A DNA stretch of 14,962 nucleotides from UBA7672 sp034439955 (GCA_034439955.1 JAWXBJ010000145.1:1-14962), one strand, 5' to 3'. Counted from the stretch's first letter, positions 1 through 7,408 are shown. Notes: a model not told the origin generated them from the letters alone. A program made the numbers and translations.

Positions 1-137
1 GCAACGCCGAAAGCGCGGCCCAAACCGGAAGGATGGATCGGCGATGGCGGGCTGGCATGGCGGCTCCAAGATTCGCCGCATCACGGCTGAAGCTTCAGCG
101 TGGCCGCGATTTGCGACACTGGCGTGTCGGATCCGGG
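1..137. other. Left-edge non-coding stretch downstream of mcd
   Basis: No convincing gene is seen here. Open frames crossing the stretch belong to the antisense of mcd. It holds two small inverted repeats: 114-129, annotated separately, and a palindrome at 86-99 with the HindIII-like AGCT in its centre and partial CAC/GTG flanks. Neither is followed by a T-run in the direction of mcd transcription. The neighbouring gene to the left lies outside the window. Confidence 0.4.
114..129 (-). terminator. Possible 3' hairpin of mcd
   Basis: A perfect 6-bp inverted repeat, CGACAC and GTGTCG, with a 4-nt loop sits 8 nt beyond the mcd stop codon. It could stabilise the transcript 3' end or assist termination. 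There is no U-tract after it, so a classical intrinsic terminator is not supported. Confidence 0.25.
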
Positions 138-1841
138 CTAGTTCTTGCCCGCGATGAACTCGTCGATGGTGCGGCGGGCGATGACCATGGCCTGAACTTC
201 GCCGGCGCCCTCGAAAATGTTGAGAATGCGCGCGTCGCAGAGCACCCGACTGATCGGGTATTCCAGCGCGAAGCCGTTGCCGCCATGGATCTGCAGGGCG
301 TTGTCGGCCGCAGCCCATGCGACGCGTGCGGCGAGCATCTTGGCGAGTCCGGCTTCCAGGTCGCAGCGTTTGCCGTCATCCTTCTGGCGGGCCGAGAAAT
401 AGGTGAGCTGGCGCACGCCAAGGAGTTCGGCCGCCATCATCACGAGCTTGTCGGACGTTCGCGGGAAGTCGAAGATCTGGCGTCCGAATTGGGTGCGGTC
501 GAGCGCGTATCTGAGGCCGAGTTCGAGCGCATTCTGCGCCACGCCGATGGCTCGGGCGGCGGTCTGGATGCGGGCGCCTTCGAAGGTCGCCATCAAATGC
601 CGGAACCCCTGTCCTTGGACTTCGCCGAGAAGGCTTTCCTTCGCGACTTCAAAGCCGTCGAAGCTCAGTTCGTATTCCTTCATGCCGCGATAGCCGAGCA
701 CCTCGATCTCGCCGCCGGTCATGCCTGCGGCGGGGAAGGGGTCCGCGTCCGAACCGCGGGGCTTTTCGCAAAGGAACATCGAGAGGCCCGAGAAATTGTC
801 GGTCCCGGCGACCGAGCGCGCGAGCACCGTCATCAGGTCGGCGCGAGCCGCGTGTGTGATCCAGGTCTTGGCGCCCGTGATTTTCCAAACCTCGCCGTCA
901 AGGGTGGCGCGGGTTCGCAAGCTGCCGAGGTCAGAACCGGTATTGGGTTCGGTGAAGACGGCGGTTGGAAGGATCGCGCCGGATGCGATGCCCGGCAGGT
1001 ATTTCTGCTGTTGCGCCGGCGTGCCACCCACGAGCAGAAGTTCCGCCGCGATCTCCGAGCGCGTGCCGAGCGAGCCGACGCCGATATAGGCGCGACTCAG
1101 CTCCTCCGACACGACGCACATCGCCGTCTTGCCGAGGCCAAGTCCGCCGAACTCCTCGGGAATCGTAAGGCCGAAAACGCCGAGTTCGCCCATCTGTTTG
1201 ATCACTGCGTCGGGGATCAGCACGTCGTCCATGTGCCAGCCATGGGCAAAGGGCACGACTCTCTCGTCGCCGAACTTGCGGAACTGGTCGCGGATCATCT
1301 CCAAGGTTTCGTCGAGACCGGTGCATTCAATCGTCGCGCGTCCCTGGCTGTCCCGTATGAGCGCGGCGGCGCGCAGGCGTGCAGCGGAGTTGGCGCCTGA
1401 AGTTATCAGAGCGGCGATGGCCGGGGTCGCCAGTTTCGCGATGATCTCATGATCCGAGGTCATGTCTGTCGGGCGGACGATTTCGAGTTGTGTCATCGGC
1501 AGGCCACCGGCTAGTTGCGAAAGATACTCGCCGAACAGGATCTGCGAGAGCAGTTGCTCGATCTCGCCGAACCGGCCTTCAGCATCGATGCGGTCGGCCC
1601 AGTTGGCGGTCTCTTTCAGGGTTTCGACATAGGTCAGCACCCAGGCCAGCCCGTGGGTCGCGCGCTGCCCGACGTCGATAAGTTTGCGATCGACCTTGCC
1701 GGCGGGCGCGACGCGCGCAGCTACCGACCGCCTCAAGGCGAGAAAGTAGGCCTCGGCGTCGAGGGCGGCTTGCCGCATGTTTGCCCGAAGGCCAGGCGCG
1801 ACCAGTGCGCCGTCCAACTCGCCCGCGACCATCCCGTCCAT
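138..1841 (-). CDS. mcd: (2S)-methylsuccinyl-CoA dehydrogenase (acyl-CoA dehydrogenase family)
   Basis: This FAD enzyme is predicted to oxidise (2S)-methylsuccinyl-CoA to mesaconyl-CoA in the ethylmalonyl-CoA pathway of acetyl-CoA assimilation, giving its electrons to ETF. The protein is 567 aa, much longer than ordinary acyl-CoA dehydrogenases (about 380-400 aa). The extra length is an N-terminal helical region of roughly 150 residues that includes VDRKLID, WVLTYVETL and FGEYLSQLAGG, which is characteristic of Mcd. The dehydrogenase core follows, with TEPNTGSDLG in the flavin region and IFEGAGEVQ near the C-terminus; E544 in that motif matches the usual catalytic glutamate. Three in-frame ATGs lie close together at 1850, 1841 and 1832. 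GAGGAG at 1852-1857 is 10 nt from the 1841 codon but only 1 nt from 1850, so 1841 is preferred; 1832 is also possible behind GGGGAG. A generic acyl-CoA dehydrogenase is the fallback reading. Confidence 0.88.
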   Translation of the reverse strand: MDGMVAGELDGALVAPGLRANMRQAALDAEAYFLALRRSVAARVAPAGKVDRKLIDVGQRATHGLAWVLTYVETLKETANWADRIDAEGRFGEIEQLLSQILFGEYLSQLAGGLPMTQLEIVRPTDMTSDHEIIAKLATPAIAALITSGANSAARLRAAALIRDSQGRATIECTGLDETLEMIRDQFRKFGDERVVPFAHGWHMDDVLIPDAVIKQMGELGVFGLTIPEEFGGLGLGKTAMCVVSEELSRAYIGVGSLGTRSEIAAELLLVGGTPAQQQKYLPGIASGAILPTAVFTEPNTGSDLGSLRTRATLDGEVWKITGAKTWITHAARADLMTVLARSVAGTDNFSGLSMFLCEKPRGSDADPFPAAGMTGGEIEVLGYRGMKEYELSFDGFEVAKESLLGEVQGQGFRHLMATFEGARIQTAARAIGVAQNALELGLRYALDRTQFGRQIFDFPRTSDKLVMMAAELLGVRQLTYFSARQKDDGKRCDLEAGLAKMLAARVAWAAADNALQIHGGNGFALEYPISRVLCDARILNIFEGAGEVQAMVIARRTIDEFIAGKN

Positions 1842-1866
1842 GCTCCCCATTCTCCTCGTCAGGCTC

Positions 1867-1894
1867 TTGATAGAATCTTTGTGCGGCGCCGCAA
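1867..1894 (-). promoter_or_regulatory. Candidate mcd promoter with internal GANTC site
   Basis: On the minus strand TTGCGG (1889-1894) and TATCAA (1867-1872) are separated by 16 bp, giving 3/6 and 4/6 matches to the sigma70 -35 and -10 elements. A start about 7 nt downstream of the -10 would give a short leader carrying the GAGGAG ribosome site. A GANTC site (1873-1877) touches the -10 element, so CcrM methylation could in principle affect it. The self-complementary GCGGCGCCGC (1883-1892) overlaps the -35 side. This is a weak match by eye. Confidence 0.3.
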
Positions 1895-1961
1895 AGCCTG
1901 TCGGGCCCAACACATCCGCGTGTACGCAGCAGAGGCGGCGGGCGATGTGCGACAGGTTGGC

Positions 1962-1989
1962 TTGTGCGCCAGGGCATGCTCCTGCACAA
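1962..1989 (+). repeat. Imperfect inverted repeat upstream of the secreted-protein gene
   Basis: TTGTGC (1962-1967) pairs perfectly with GCACAA (1984-1989). AGG (1971-1973) and CCT (1981-1983) could extend the stem across a 3-nt bulge, leaving a 7-nt loop. It lies 56 nt before the ATG at 2046 in the divergent region and could be a leader hairpin or a protein-binding site. Nothing else identifies it. Confidence 0.25.
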
Positions 1990-2045
1990 ATCATCGAGAG
2001 AGGCGCGGCGTATCGACCCAGCGCCTCCGGGAAGAGGAGACGACC

Positions 2046-3212
2046 ATGTCAGGATTGACGAAGCCGGGTGGATTGCTCGGCTTGAGCCTGCGCGCGGGCG
2101 CCGCCGTTCTGGCGCTGGCGTTCGGTAGCCAGTTCGCATCCGCCGAAGCGCAGGCCGCGCCGGGCTATAGCCCCGGCAGGACGAGCTGGGGCGTGCCCGA
2201 TCTTCAGGGGACATGGTCCAACGCTTCGATCACCGACCTGCAGCGCAGTCCGGCTTATTCGAATCTCGTTCTGACGCCTGAGGAAGCGGCCAGGATCGAA
2301 GGCGCGGACTATTACAACAATCGCACACGCGAAGACGCCAAGCCCAACGATCCGACCGACACAAGGCTTCTGGACGGCACCGATCTGCTTTCGGGCGGCG
2401 GCTACAACGCTTTCTGGGTCGATCAGGGGACCAAGGTGGGGCGCGTCAAGGGAGAGCTGCGCTCGTCCTGGATTGTCGAGCCCGCCAATGGCCGCATTCC
2501 ATACAAGGCGGGCGCGGGCCGGGGCGGAGAGCCTGCGGCGGCCCCAGCGGCCCAGCCATCTTCGCCGGTCCCGCGTCCGTCCGCCTCGGCGCCGGGCAAG
2601 ATCGCCGTTCAAGGTCCCGGCGCGGTCGATCGAAATGCCGGCGGCGGAATTGGCAGCTATGACAACCCCGAAACGCGGCCGATGGGAGAGCGCTGCCTGA
2701 TCGGGTTTGGCAATACCGGCGGCCCGGTGATGACCAACGTTCTCTACAACAACACCTACCAGATCGTGCAGGCGCCCGAGCATGTCATGATCCTCGTGGA
2801 GATGGTGCATGACGCGCGCATCATCCCGATCACCAGGGACCGCATGCGTCCGGACGCCATCAAGCCATGGCTGGGGGATTCGATCGGCTGGTATGAAGGC
2901 GACACGCTCGTGGTCGAGACGCGCAACGTGCATCCCCTGCAACGTGGATACATATCGGCGTCGGGCGTTCTGACCGAACGGTTCACGCGCTGGTCCAAGG
3001 ACCATATCGTCTACGCGTTCACGGTCGATGACCCCAGCCTCTACTCGCAGCCGTGGAAGGGCGAGATCGGGCTCAACCTTTCGCCGGAGCCGCTCTACGA
3101 ATATGCCTGCCATGAGGGCAATTATGCCATGGAGGGAATTCTGGGAGGCGCGCGGAAGCAGGAGCGCGAAGGCAAGACCGTCGCGGCCAACGCCGACGAA
3201 GAAGGCCGCTGA
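2046..3212 (+). CDS. Secreted protein of unknown function
   Basis: A 388-aa exported protein. The N-terminus has a Sec signal peptide with a hydrophobic stretch around residues 9-31 and ASA or AQA cleavage motifs near residues 33 or 37. The mature part opens with WGVPDLQGTW. An Ala/Pro/Ser-rich linker lies at about 157-187, and the C-terminal half contains MGERCLIGFGNTGGP and the block PWLGDSIGWYEGDTLVVETRN. I recognise this arrangement from many uncharacterised secreted proteins of Alphaproteobacteria and Acidobacteria, but I know of no assigned activity. The ATG at 2046 is chosen because AGAGGAG lies 6 nt upstream and the signal peptide begins there; the frame is open further upstream but that part has no such features. 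The metallo-beta-lactamase gene starts 55 nt downstream on the same strand, suggesting co-transcription and a shared periplasmic role. Confidence 0.75.
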   Translation: MSGLTKPGGLLGLSLRAGAAVLALAFGSQFASAEAQAAPGYSPGRTSWGVPDLQGTWSNASITDLQRSPAYSNLVLTPEEAARIEGADYYNNRTREDAKPNDPTDTRLLDGTDLLSGGGYNAFWVDQGTKVGRVKGELRSSWIVEPANGRIPYKAGAGRGGEPAAAPAAQPSSPVPRPSASAPGKIAVQGPGAVDRNAGGGIGSYDNPETRPMGERCLIGFGNTGGPVMTNVLYNNTYQIVQAPEHVMILVEMVHDARIIPITRDRMRPDAIKPWLGDSIGWYEGDTLVVETRNVHPLQRGYISASGVLTERFTRWSKDHIVYAFTVDDPSLYSQPWKGEIGLNLSPEPLYEYACHEGNYAMEGILGGARKQEREGKTVAANADEEGR

Positions 3213-3267
3213 CGCCAGATCCGTAACAATCAGCGTCCCGCCCGGACGCACGCAGGGGGAGGATGGT

Positions 3268-4695
3268 ATGGCGCAGAGCGACATATGCAGAGCAAAGCGG
3301 GCGGGCGGGCGATCTGCGTCTTCGCTCGGGCCGGTTCTCGCCATCGCGTTCGCGACGGCCGGGTGCCAAAGCCCTGCGCCCGGCCCGGTCGCAGAGGGCG
3401 CGATGGCGTCGGCCGCGCCGCCGGCCGCCGTCTCGCCCTTGAGGTCCGCGCAGGTTCTGCCCGTCGGTATGGAGATGGCGGACCCCACTCGAGGCCTGTC
3501 GGTGACGCAGCTGGCTCCGGGTCTGCGGTATGTCCTGGGCGTAAATGTTTCCAGCAACACATTTGTGGTGGACACCTCTTCCGGGCCGGTGGTCATCGAC
3601 ACGTCGCGGCCGCCGGCCTCCGCCGTTCACAAGCAGCTGCTTGAGGCGGACGGCGTCGGCAGGGCCAGCCACATCATCGTCACTCACGGGCATGGCGACC
3701 ATACCGGCGGCGTCGCCCTCTGGCGTCAGGGCGGCGGCAAGGTCGTGGCGCAGGCGAACTATGTCGAATTCCTCGAGTATCAGAGCATGCTGGGCGGCTT
3801 TTTCGGCCGCCGCAACGCCGCACAATTCCAGTTCGGCGCCGCCACTCCGGCCGGGCAGCCGGCTCAGGCCGCCGCCGCGCCGCAAGGTCCGGCGCCGCAA
3901 AACCTCATGCCCGATATCACTTTCGACAAGCAGATGTCGCTCGATGTCGGCGACACGCGGTTCGAGCTGTTTCACACGCCCGGGGAAACCCCCGACCACC
4001 TTACTGTCTGGGTTCCCGGCCTGAAGGCTGCATTCGTCGGCGACAATTACTACGAATCGTTTCCCAACATGTACACGCTGCGCGGCACGCGCCCGCGCTG
4101 GCCGCTCGAATACATCGCGTCGATCGACAAGGTCTTGTCGCTCGATCCCGAAATGCTGCTGCCCAGTCATGGACGGCCAGTCGTGGGCAGGGACGAGGTC
4201 CGTCGGCGTCTCACACAGTACCGCGACGCGATCGCCCATGTGCACGATGCGGTGCTCGCCGGGATGAATGGCGGCAAGGACGTCTACACGCTGATGCAGG
4301 AGATCCGCCTGCCGCCCGAACTCGACGTGGGCGAGGGCTATGGCAAGATCGCGTGGACGGTGCGCGGCATCCATGAAGGCTATGTCGGCTGGTTCAAGGG
4401 CGACCCGGTCGAGATGTTCGAGCAGGCGCCGTCGGCAGTGTCGGACGAACTCGTCGCGCTCGCTGGCGGCCCAGGCGCGCTGGCCCGGCGGGCGAATGAA
4501 TTGCTGGCTGCGGGAGACGCCGTCGGCGCCCTGCAACTCACCTCCGTCGGACTTGAGGGCGCGAAGGCCGACAAGTCGCTTCTGCGGGCGCGTATCGCCG
4601 CCCTGACGGTGCTTGCTGACGCCTCGACCAACCGCAATGAGATGGGCTGGCTCAGTGACGGGCTTCGAACCGCCCGGGCGGCGCTGGGGGAGTAA
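3268..4695 (+). CDS. Lipoprotein metallo-beta-lactamase, alkylsulfatase-like (SdsA/YjcS type)
   Basis: A 475-aa predicted hydrolase anchored in the envelope. Residues 1-33 look like a lipoprotein signal ending in ATAGC, with C33 as the lipidated residue; the threonine at -3 is not ideal. The metallo-beta-lactamase domain carries HGHGDH at 140-145, E240 in TPGETPDH, D259 in VGDNYY and H301 in PSHGRP, an arrangement like the dinuclear-zinc site of SdsA1-type alkylsulfatases, together with the family hallmark MYTLRG (268-273). An Ala/Pro/Gln-rich insertion lies near 190-212. After the domain comes an alkylsulfatase dimerisation-like region (GYGKIAWTVRGIHEGYVGWF). The SCP2-like C-terminal domain of the longer sulfatases (about 650 aa) is absent. 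The start at 3268 is supported by AGGGGGAGG 5 nt upstream. The substrate is unknown; sulfate-ester hydrolysis is an inference from the family. Confidence 0.82.
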   Translation: MAQSDICRAKRAGGRSASSLGPVLAIAFATAGCQSPAPGPVAEGAMASAAPPAAVSPLRSAQVLPVGMEMADPTRGLSVTQLAPGLRYVLGVNVSSNTFVVDTSSGPVVIDTSRPPASAVHKQLLEADGVGRASHIIVTHGHGDHTGGVALWRQGGGKVVAQANYVEFLEYQSMLGGFFGRRNAAQFQFGAATPAGQPAQAAAAPQGPAPQNLMPDITFDKQMSLDVGDTRFELFHTPGETPDHLTVWVPGLKAAFVGDNYYESFPNMYTLRGTRPRWPLEYIASIDKVLSLDPEMLLPSHGRPVVGRDEVRRRLTQYRDAIAHVHDAVLAGMNGGKDVYTLMQEIRLPPELDVGEGYGKIAWTVRGIHEGYVGWFKGDPVEMFEQAPSAVSDELVALAGGPGALARRANELLAAGDAVGALQLTSVGLEGAKADKSLLRARIAALTVLADASTNRNEMGWLSDGLRTARAALGE

Positions 4696-4699
4696 GGGT

Positions 4700-4873
4700 C
4701 AGGAGCTGGAGGAGAAGGGCGTGGTCAGCCGGCATGTGATCGCGACATCGCCGCCTTCGGTCGAATATGCGCTCACCGATCTTGGAGATGAACTCGTGCC
4801 GGCGATCCGGTCGATCGCCGCCATCGGCCACAAGCGCAAGCAGCGCGAGGCGCCGACGCGCTGCGCGGCGTAG
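4700..4873 (+). pseudogene. Truncated HxlR-family transcriptional regulator (C-terminal remnant)
   Basis: The 57 codons from 4700 to the TAG at 4871-4873 read QELEEKGVVSRHVIATSPPS followed by VEYALTDLGDEL. This matches the wing and last helix of HxlR-type winged-helix regulators, whose usual form is a LxELExxGLVxRxxYxxxPPxVEYxLTxLG pattern. The first half of the domain, including the DNA-recognition helix, is missing. Upstream of codon 4700 the same frame reads only the out-of-frame 3' end of the metallo-beta-lactamase gene. The remnant begins 4 nt after that gene's stop codon and ends 21 nt before the convergent ccrM stop. It has no start codon or ribosome site of its own, so it is interpreted as a broken gene. 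Confidence 0.7.
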
Positions 4874-4894
4874 AGAGTTTCGCTCTTGCTCGAG

Positions 4895-6070
4895 TTACAG
4901 ACCCATCTGGGTCCGGAATTTTCGCCGCAGGAGATCGATCGGGGCCAGCCCCGTGTCGGATTGATAGTGCCAGAACGTCCAGCCATTGCAGGCCGGCGCG
5001 TTCTGCACATGGGCGCCCATGCGGTGAATCGAACCCGTGGCGTCGCCGTTGGCGAGGCTGCCATCGACGCGGACACGAGCGACATGGCGGTTCTGTGGGC
5101 AGACCAGACGATCGCCCGGGCGCACCAGGCCATGCTCGACGAGCGCGCCAAACGGCACGCGGGGCTCGGCTTTCCGGCTGGTCTGGACCTCCAGGTCGGC
5201 GCTTGCCGCCGTCCGGACCTTGTCGATGCGGCTGCGGGCGAAGTTTGCATAGTCAGCGTCCCGCTCAAGCCCGATGAAACGACGGTCAAGCAATCGAGCG
5301 ACGGCCCCCGTGGTGCCCGTTCCAAAAAACGGGTCGAGAACAATGTCGCCGACATTGGTCGCGCCAACCAGGATGCGGTGGAGCAGGGCTTCGGGTTTCT
5401 GGGTGGGGTGGGCCTTGCGACCGTCTTCGCCCTTGATGCGCTCGCCGCCCGAACATATGGGAAGCGTCCACCAGTCGGACCGCATCTGAATGTCGTCATT
5501 GGCCGTCTTCAGCGCATCGTAATTGAAGGTGTATTTCTTCTGCTCGCGCGCGCGCGCCGCCCAGATCAGGGTTTCGTGGGCATTGGCAAGGCGCGTGCCC
5601 TTGAAATTGGGCATCGGGTTGGACTTGTTCCAGACGACATCGTTGAGGATCCAGAAGCCGAGATCCTGGACGGCGGCGCCAACGCGAAAGATGTTGTGAT
5701 AGCTGCCGATCACCCATAGCGCGCCGTTTGGCTTGAGCACACGACGCGCCGCCTTGAGCCAGTCGCGCGTGAAGGCGTCGTAGGCCGCGAACGAGGCAAA
5801 CTTGTCCCAGTCGTCGTTGACGGCGTCCACGCGGCTGTTGTCGGGGCGGGTGAGATCGCCTCCGAGTTGAAGATTGTAAGGAGGATCGGCGAAGACGAGA
5901 TCGACCGACGCCGCCGGCAGGGCGTTCATCAGCTCGATGCAATCGCCGACGAGAACCTGGTCGAGCGGAAGCGCGTTGGGAGGCGGTGATGGCGGTCGAG
6001 CGCTCGCCGCCACGATCTTCGTTTGAAGGTCTGTGTTCTTCTGAACGAGGTCGATCGTTTTGACCGCCAT
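4895..6070 (-). CDS. ccrM: CcrM-type site-specific DNA (adenine-N6) methyltransferase, GANTC
   Basis: This methyltransferase is predicted to methylate the adenine in GANTC and acts in cell-cycle control and replication-coupled epigenetic regulation in Alphaproteobacteria. The protein is 391 aa. DPPYNLQLGGDL, containing the catalytic DPPY (62-65), precedes DPFFGTGTTG, containing the AdoMet-binding site (248-255); this order marks beta-class amino-methyltransferases. Conserved blocks such as WVIGSYHNIFRVG, SNPMPNFKGTR and AHPTQKPEALL match Caulobacter CcrM. The C-terminal domain, about 304-391, has the CcrM-specific RVPFGALVEHGL and ACNGWTFWHY (361-369). Relative to Caulobacter CcrM (358 aa) there is an N-terminal extension of about 35 residues ending in a proline run. 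The ATG at 6070 is the only Met before the conserved core; its ribosome site (GAGG) is modest. Upstream lie a GANTC site and a CtrA-like box, consistent with autoregulated, cell-cycle-timed expression. Confidence 0.95.
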   Translation of the reverse strand: MAVKTIDLVQKNTDLQTKIVAASARPPSPPPNALPLDQVLVGDCIELMNALPAASVDLVFADPPYNLQLGGDLTRPDNSRVDAVNDDWDKFASFAAYDAFTRDWLKAARRVLKPNGALWVIGSYHNIFRVGAAVQDLGFWILNDVVWNKSNPMPNFKGTRLANAHETLIWAARAREQKKYTFNYDALKTANDDIQMRSDWWTLPICSGGERIKGEDGRKAHPTQKPEALLHRILVGATNVGDIVLDPFFGTGTTGAVARLLDRRFIGLERDADYANFARSRIDKVRTAASADLEVQTSRKAEPRVPFGALVEHGLVRPGDRLVCPQNRHVARVRVDGSLANGDATGSIHRMGAHVQNAPACNGWTFWHYQSDTGLAPIDLLRRKFRTQMGL

Positions 6071-6111
6071 GGGAAACGCCTCACGCCACGCCGGAGACCC
6101 GGAAAGCGCGA

Positions 6112-6116
6112 GATTC
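6112..6116. promoter_or_regulatory. GANTC site in the ccrM leader
   Basis: GATTC lies between the CtrA-like box and the ccrM ATG, 41 nt upstream of the start codon. In Caulobacter, GANTC sites in the ccrM leader make transcription sensitive to methylation state. The site itself is read directly; its regulatory role is inferred from that precedent. Confidence 0.5.
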
Positions 6117-6139
6117 GCCCAATCGTGTAAATGTTGCGT

Positions 6140-6165
6140 TTATTCAAAGGTTAAGGGAGAGGTAA
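6140..6165 (-). promoter_or_regulatory. CtrA-like binding box upstream of ccrM
   Basis: On the plus strand three half-sites lie at an exact 11-bp period: TTAT (6140-6143), TTAA (6151-6154) and GTAA (6162-6165), each pair separated by 7 nt. On the ccrM strand this reads TTAC-N7-TTAA-N7-ATAA. The CtrA consensus is TTAA-N7-TTAA, with TTAACC as the better-conserved half, and TTAACC is present here. The box is about 70 nt upstream of the ccrM start, where an activator near -35 would be expected. Each pair is one base short of a perfect match. Protein binding is inferred. Confidence 0.5.
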
Positions 6166-6262
6166 GGAGTGTTACCGGCGGTGAAACCCAGCGGCGGCGC
6201 ATAATCGGCGCGACCAGATCAAACCGAAGGACTGGCCTTGACGTTCGGATGTGTCCGGACGC

Positions 6263-7408
6263 TCATGGCTCGTCTGCTGCGAACAACGAGAGCTGACGCG
6301 CCGATCCGGCCGGCCCCCGCGCGGGGCGCCGGAACAGGTCTGTCCTAAGCGCGAAACTCACACGATTGAGGCCAAAGCGCCTGGCGGCGGCGCGGAAGCG
6401 ATCGGCGATCAGTTGTGCGTAGGGGCCTTCGCCGCGTTGTCGCACACCCCAGTCAGACCGGTATTCCTCGCCGCCATGCATGGAGCGCAGAAGATTCATC
6501 ACGCGCCGGGCGCGGTCGGGATAGCTTGCCTCCAGCCATTCGGTGAAGAGACCCGCGATTTCGAGCGGAAGACGCAGCAGGACATAGCCCGCGCGTGTCG
6601 CGCCGGCCTGGCTCGCGGCTTCCAGGAGGCGTTCGAGTTCGGGCTCGTTGAGGGCCGGAATGAGCGGCGCGGTCATGGCGATGACGGGCACTCCGGCGAG
6701 GGCGAGCTGACGCATCGCCTCGAGGCGCCGGTCCGGGGTCGCGGCGCGCGGCTCCATCCTTCTTGAAAGTCCGCGATCGAGGCTGGTGAGCGAGATCGCG
6801 ACGCCGCAAAGGCCCCGCGCGGCCATCGGCGCCAGAATGTCGATGTCGCGCAGGATGAGCGCAGATTTCGTGATCAGGTTCACGGGGTGATCATACCGGT
6901 TCAGAACGCCGAGGATGGAGCGGGTGATCTGCAGAGAGCGCTCGTAGGGCTGATAGATGTCCGTATCGCCCCCCAGCATGATCGGCGCGACCCTGTAGGT
7001 TTTCCTCGCCAGCTCCCGCTCCAGCAGGTCAGCGGCGCCGGGTTTGATAAAAATTTTCGTCTCGAAGTCGAGGCCAGCCGAAAGTCCCCGATAGGTATGG
7101 TTGGGCCGCGCATAGCAGTAGATGCAGCCATGTTCGCATCCCTTGTAGGGATTGACGGTGCGGTCGAACGAGATGTCCGGCGATGTATTGTAGGTGATGA
7201 TCGTTTTCGACCGTTCAACGATCGCCTCAGTGCGCAGTGCAGGCGGCGCCTCTGGGTCGCCGTCCCAGCCGTCATCGACGGGTTCGACATGTTGCTTTTC
7301 GAACCGTCCCGAAGCGTTCGAGCGCGCGCCGCGCCCGCGCGCACGGGTTTGCGCCTCGGACCAGTCGGCGCTGGCGGACCGGGATCTCCATCGTGGGTCC
7401 GAAGCCAT
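6263..7408 (-). CDS. PA0069-family radical SAM protein
   Basis: A 381-aa radical S-adenosylmethionine enzyme. The cluster-binding motif is C91-EHG-C95-IY-C98 (CxxxCxxC), followed by YARPNHTYRG and GLDFETKIFIKPGA, a signature of the PA0069 group distantly related to spore photoproduct lyase. No reaction is established for this group. The basic, low-complexity N-terminus (RARGRGARSNASGRFE) is also typical. The ATG at 7408 is used because it fits the family's usual N-terminus and has GGGGA 6 nt upstream. A TTG at 7468 in the same frame has a perfect AGGAGG 5 nt before it (within 7471-7479) and would add 20 residues, so the start is not settled. The gene ends 192 nt before the ccrM start, and the intervening sequence appears to carry a separate ccrM promoter. 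Confidence 0.87.
   Translation of the reverse strand: MASDPRWRSRSASADWSEAQTRARGRGARSNASGRFEKQHVEPVDDGWDGDPEAPPALRTEAIVERSKTIITYNTSPDISFDRTVNPYKGCEHGCIYCYARPNHTYRGLSAGLDFETKIFIKPGAADLLERELARKTYRVAPIMLGGDTDIYQPYERSLQITRSILGVLNRYDHPVNLITKSALILRDIDILAPMAARGLCGVAISLTSLDRGLSRRMEPRAATPDRRLEAMRQLALAGVPVIAMTAPLIPALNEPELERLLEAASQAGATRAGYVLLRLPLEIAGLFTEWLEASYPDRARRVMNLLRSMHGGEEYRSDWGVRQRGEGPYAQLIADRFRAAARRFGLNRVSFALRTDLFRRPARGPAGSARQLSLFAADEP

Noticed and set aside
33..1400. A 455-codon open frame on the plus strand antisense to mcd
   Set aside because: It has no recognisable domain, is rich in Arg, Ala and Gly as expected for the complement of a GC-rich gene, and lies wholly over a confidently assigned dehydrogenase gene.
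2049..4536. Two long minus-strand open frames (487-517 codons) antisense to the secreted protein and the metallo-beta-lactamase
   Set aside because: Their translations show no family motifs and are typical high-GC shadow frames. The plus-strand genes carry signal peptides, ribosome sites and catalytic motifs.
4895..6070. Methyltransferase of a restriction-modification system
   Set aside because: The CcrM-specific C-terminal domain and N-terminal core match the orphan cell-cycle enzyme. No endonuclease gene is next to it; the neighbours are an HxlR remnant and a radical SAM gene.
6242..6261. Possible terminator hairpin immediately after the radical SAM stop codon
   Set aside because: The 8-bp stem looks good on the plus strand only because of a G-T pair. 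On the transcribed minus strand that pair becomes a C-A mismatch, and no T-run follows.
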